Made by a program: the position numbers and the translations under genes. Below the pieces are notes generated by a model. That model was not told where the DNA came from and did no database searches. It saw only the letters and a list, made by a program, of their open reading frames with translations. DNA of 64,000 nt from assembly GCF_009901525.1 (NCBI RefSeq), contig NZ_CP019288.1, forward strand, positions 5,237,501 through 5,301,500. Direction: 5' to 3'. This document shows positions 63,323 to 64,000 of this stretch, piece by piece (position 1 is the stretch's first letter; every line of letters begins with the position of its first letter). The DNA comes from Kordia antarctica (GTDB taxonomy: Bacteria; Bacteroidota; Bacteroidia; Flavobacteriales; Flavobacteriaceae).

Positions 63323-64000
63323 ATGAACAAAACGTATTTCTACTTACAAACTTTGCTATTGGTAACTATTTTGATTTTTGCATCTTCTTGCAATGGACAA
63401 GGAAAAATTTCCAAAGAAAATAAAAGTATAAGTGAACCTATCAAATATGACGCAGGAGATGTGACTACAAATGGCTTGTTAGACAAAGCTGGAAATATGT
63501 GGTTTACAACAACAAAGGAAGGCGTTTTTCGATATGATGGAACCAATTTCACAAATTTCACGGAGAAAGATGGACTTTGTTCTAACTCAGTCAATTCGGT
63601 AATTCAGGACAACAAAGGCATTTTGTGGTTTGCAACTGCCAAAGGATTGTGTAGTTATGATGGAATTAATTTTGTTAACATTCCACTTCCCAAAGGAACT
63701 TCCCAAGATGTATCGCCTGAAACTGGATTTCCAAGTTCGGAAACGGAAACTATTCTATCTATAATTAAAGACAGAAAAGACGATTTTTGGTTAGGCACCG
63801 ATGCAAGCGGAGCATATCATTTTGATGGGAAAACATTTACATCATATCTAAAATTTAAAGGACGATTGCAACCGCCAACTAATGAAATTTATAACAATTG
63901 TATTCAAAGCATCGTTGAAGATGATGACGGAAATATCTGGTTTACGTCACAAACACACGGAGGAATCAGTAAATATGATGGAAAAGTGTTCACGCATTTC
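63323..64000 (+). CDS. Two-component-regulator-propeller lipoprotein, 3' part outside window
   Basis: 226 codons, open to the window end. Lipoprotein signal (LLLVTILIFASSCNGQ). Propeller-type repeats GLLDKAGNMWFTTTKEGVFR, VIQDNKGILWFATAKGLCSY, IIKDRKDDFWLGTDASGAYH and IVEDDDGNIWFTSQTHGGIS at 60–90-residue spacing, the Reg_prop blade pattern. In Bacteroidetes these propellers form sensor domains, sometimes of hybrid two-component systems, but the rest is not visible. Confidence 0.85.
   Translation, partial: MNKTYFYLQTLLLVTILIFASSCNGQGKISKENKSISEPIKYDAGDVTTNGLLDKAGNMWFTTTKEGVFRYDGTNFTNFTEKDGLCSNSVNSVIQDNKGILWFATAKGLCSYDGINFVNIPLPKGTSQDVSPETGFPSSETETILSIIKDRKDDFWLGTDASGAYHFDGKTFTSYLKFKGRLQPPTNEIYNNCIQSIVEDDDGNIWFTSQTHGGISKYDGKVFTHF

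Noticed and set aside
63340-63594. Minus-strand 84-codon ORF
   Set aside because: Shadow of the regulator-propeller gene.

Overview
The window is AT-rich, gene-dense DNA from a marine-type member of the Flavobacteriaceae. Evidence: T9SS C-terminal sorting signal, RagB/Omp-type secreted proteins, lipoproteins, LytTR/2TM regulators, the order tpx–dgkA–ftsK–lolA–lptF/G–ribB, and the TAnnTTTG type of -7 box. The short precursor peptides with an MKKRNLKSL leader resemble those I associate with Kordia and relatives. Genus assignment is inference; no 16S gene is present. Layout: 0–5.3 kb carries membrane and housekeeping genes (MscS fragment, Ca/Na exchanger, CBS-domain transporter, ECF sigma factor with a 57-codon partner overlapping it). 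5.6–12 kb is a regulatory block: a TPR-like secreted protein, two LytS-type histidine kinases, two LytTR response regulators with an identical 3' end, and three copies of a 2TM module. 12–26 kb is mostly minus-strand envelope and secreted proteins: beta-barrel, LETM1-like protein, Cu/Zn SOD, S9 peptidase, BNR/VPS10-like propeller, propeller-amidohydrolase, HMA lipoprotein. 26–28.2 kb is accessory: a small Cys-rich precursor, a REP-associated transposase (RAYT) and a RadC-like JAB protein. 28–32 kb has tRNA-Ser, a thioesterase, nitroreductase, thioredoxin, a DegT aminotransferase and a broken lipoprotein gene. 32–41 kb is the ribB–lptF/G–lolA–ftsK–dgkA–tpx locus, interrupted by three precursor-peptide genes. 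41–45 kb is oxidative defence (katG, peroxiredoxin, thioredoxin). 45–55 kb holds NhaC, a membrane hydrolase, a Cys/Met PLP enzyme with a divergent Lrp, a CPBP protease and an M4 metalloprotease. 55–64 kb holds another precursor peptide, tRNA-Leu and two tRNA-Lys, shikimate kinase, a PRTase, an S4 protein, an FKBP-like lipoprotein, a split transketolase and the start of a regulator-propeller protein. 

The most unusual material is non-coding. (1) The RAYT gene carries a 44-bp near-perfect palindrome in frame inside its own coding sequence. A second, perfect 52-bp palindrome with the same core supplies the stop codons, and an identical KTLL C-terminus, of both RAYT and the convergent radC-like gene. 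(2) Five orphan precursor peptides (two too short for a standard ORF cutoff) have terminators and operator-like palindromes; three of the palindromes lie 66–69 nt from their start codons. No modification enzyme or exporter is in the window. (3) Gene gaps are filled with a mosaic of dispersed modules and 7–8-bp tandem repeats that recur in the same order at several loci, and some modules provide stop codons to adjacent genes. (4) A possible MITE-like inverted-repeat element fills the gap between aroK and a PRTase gene.
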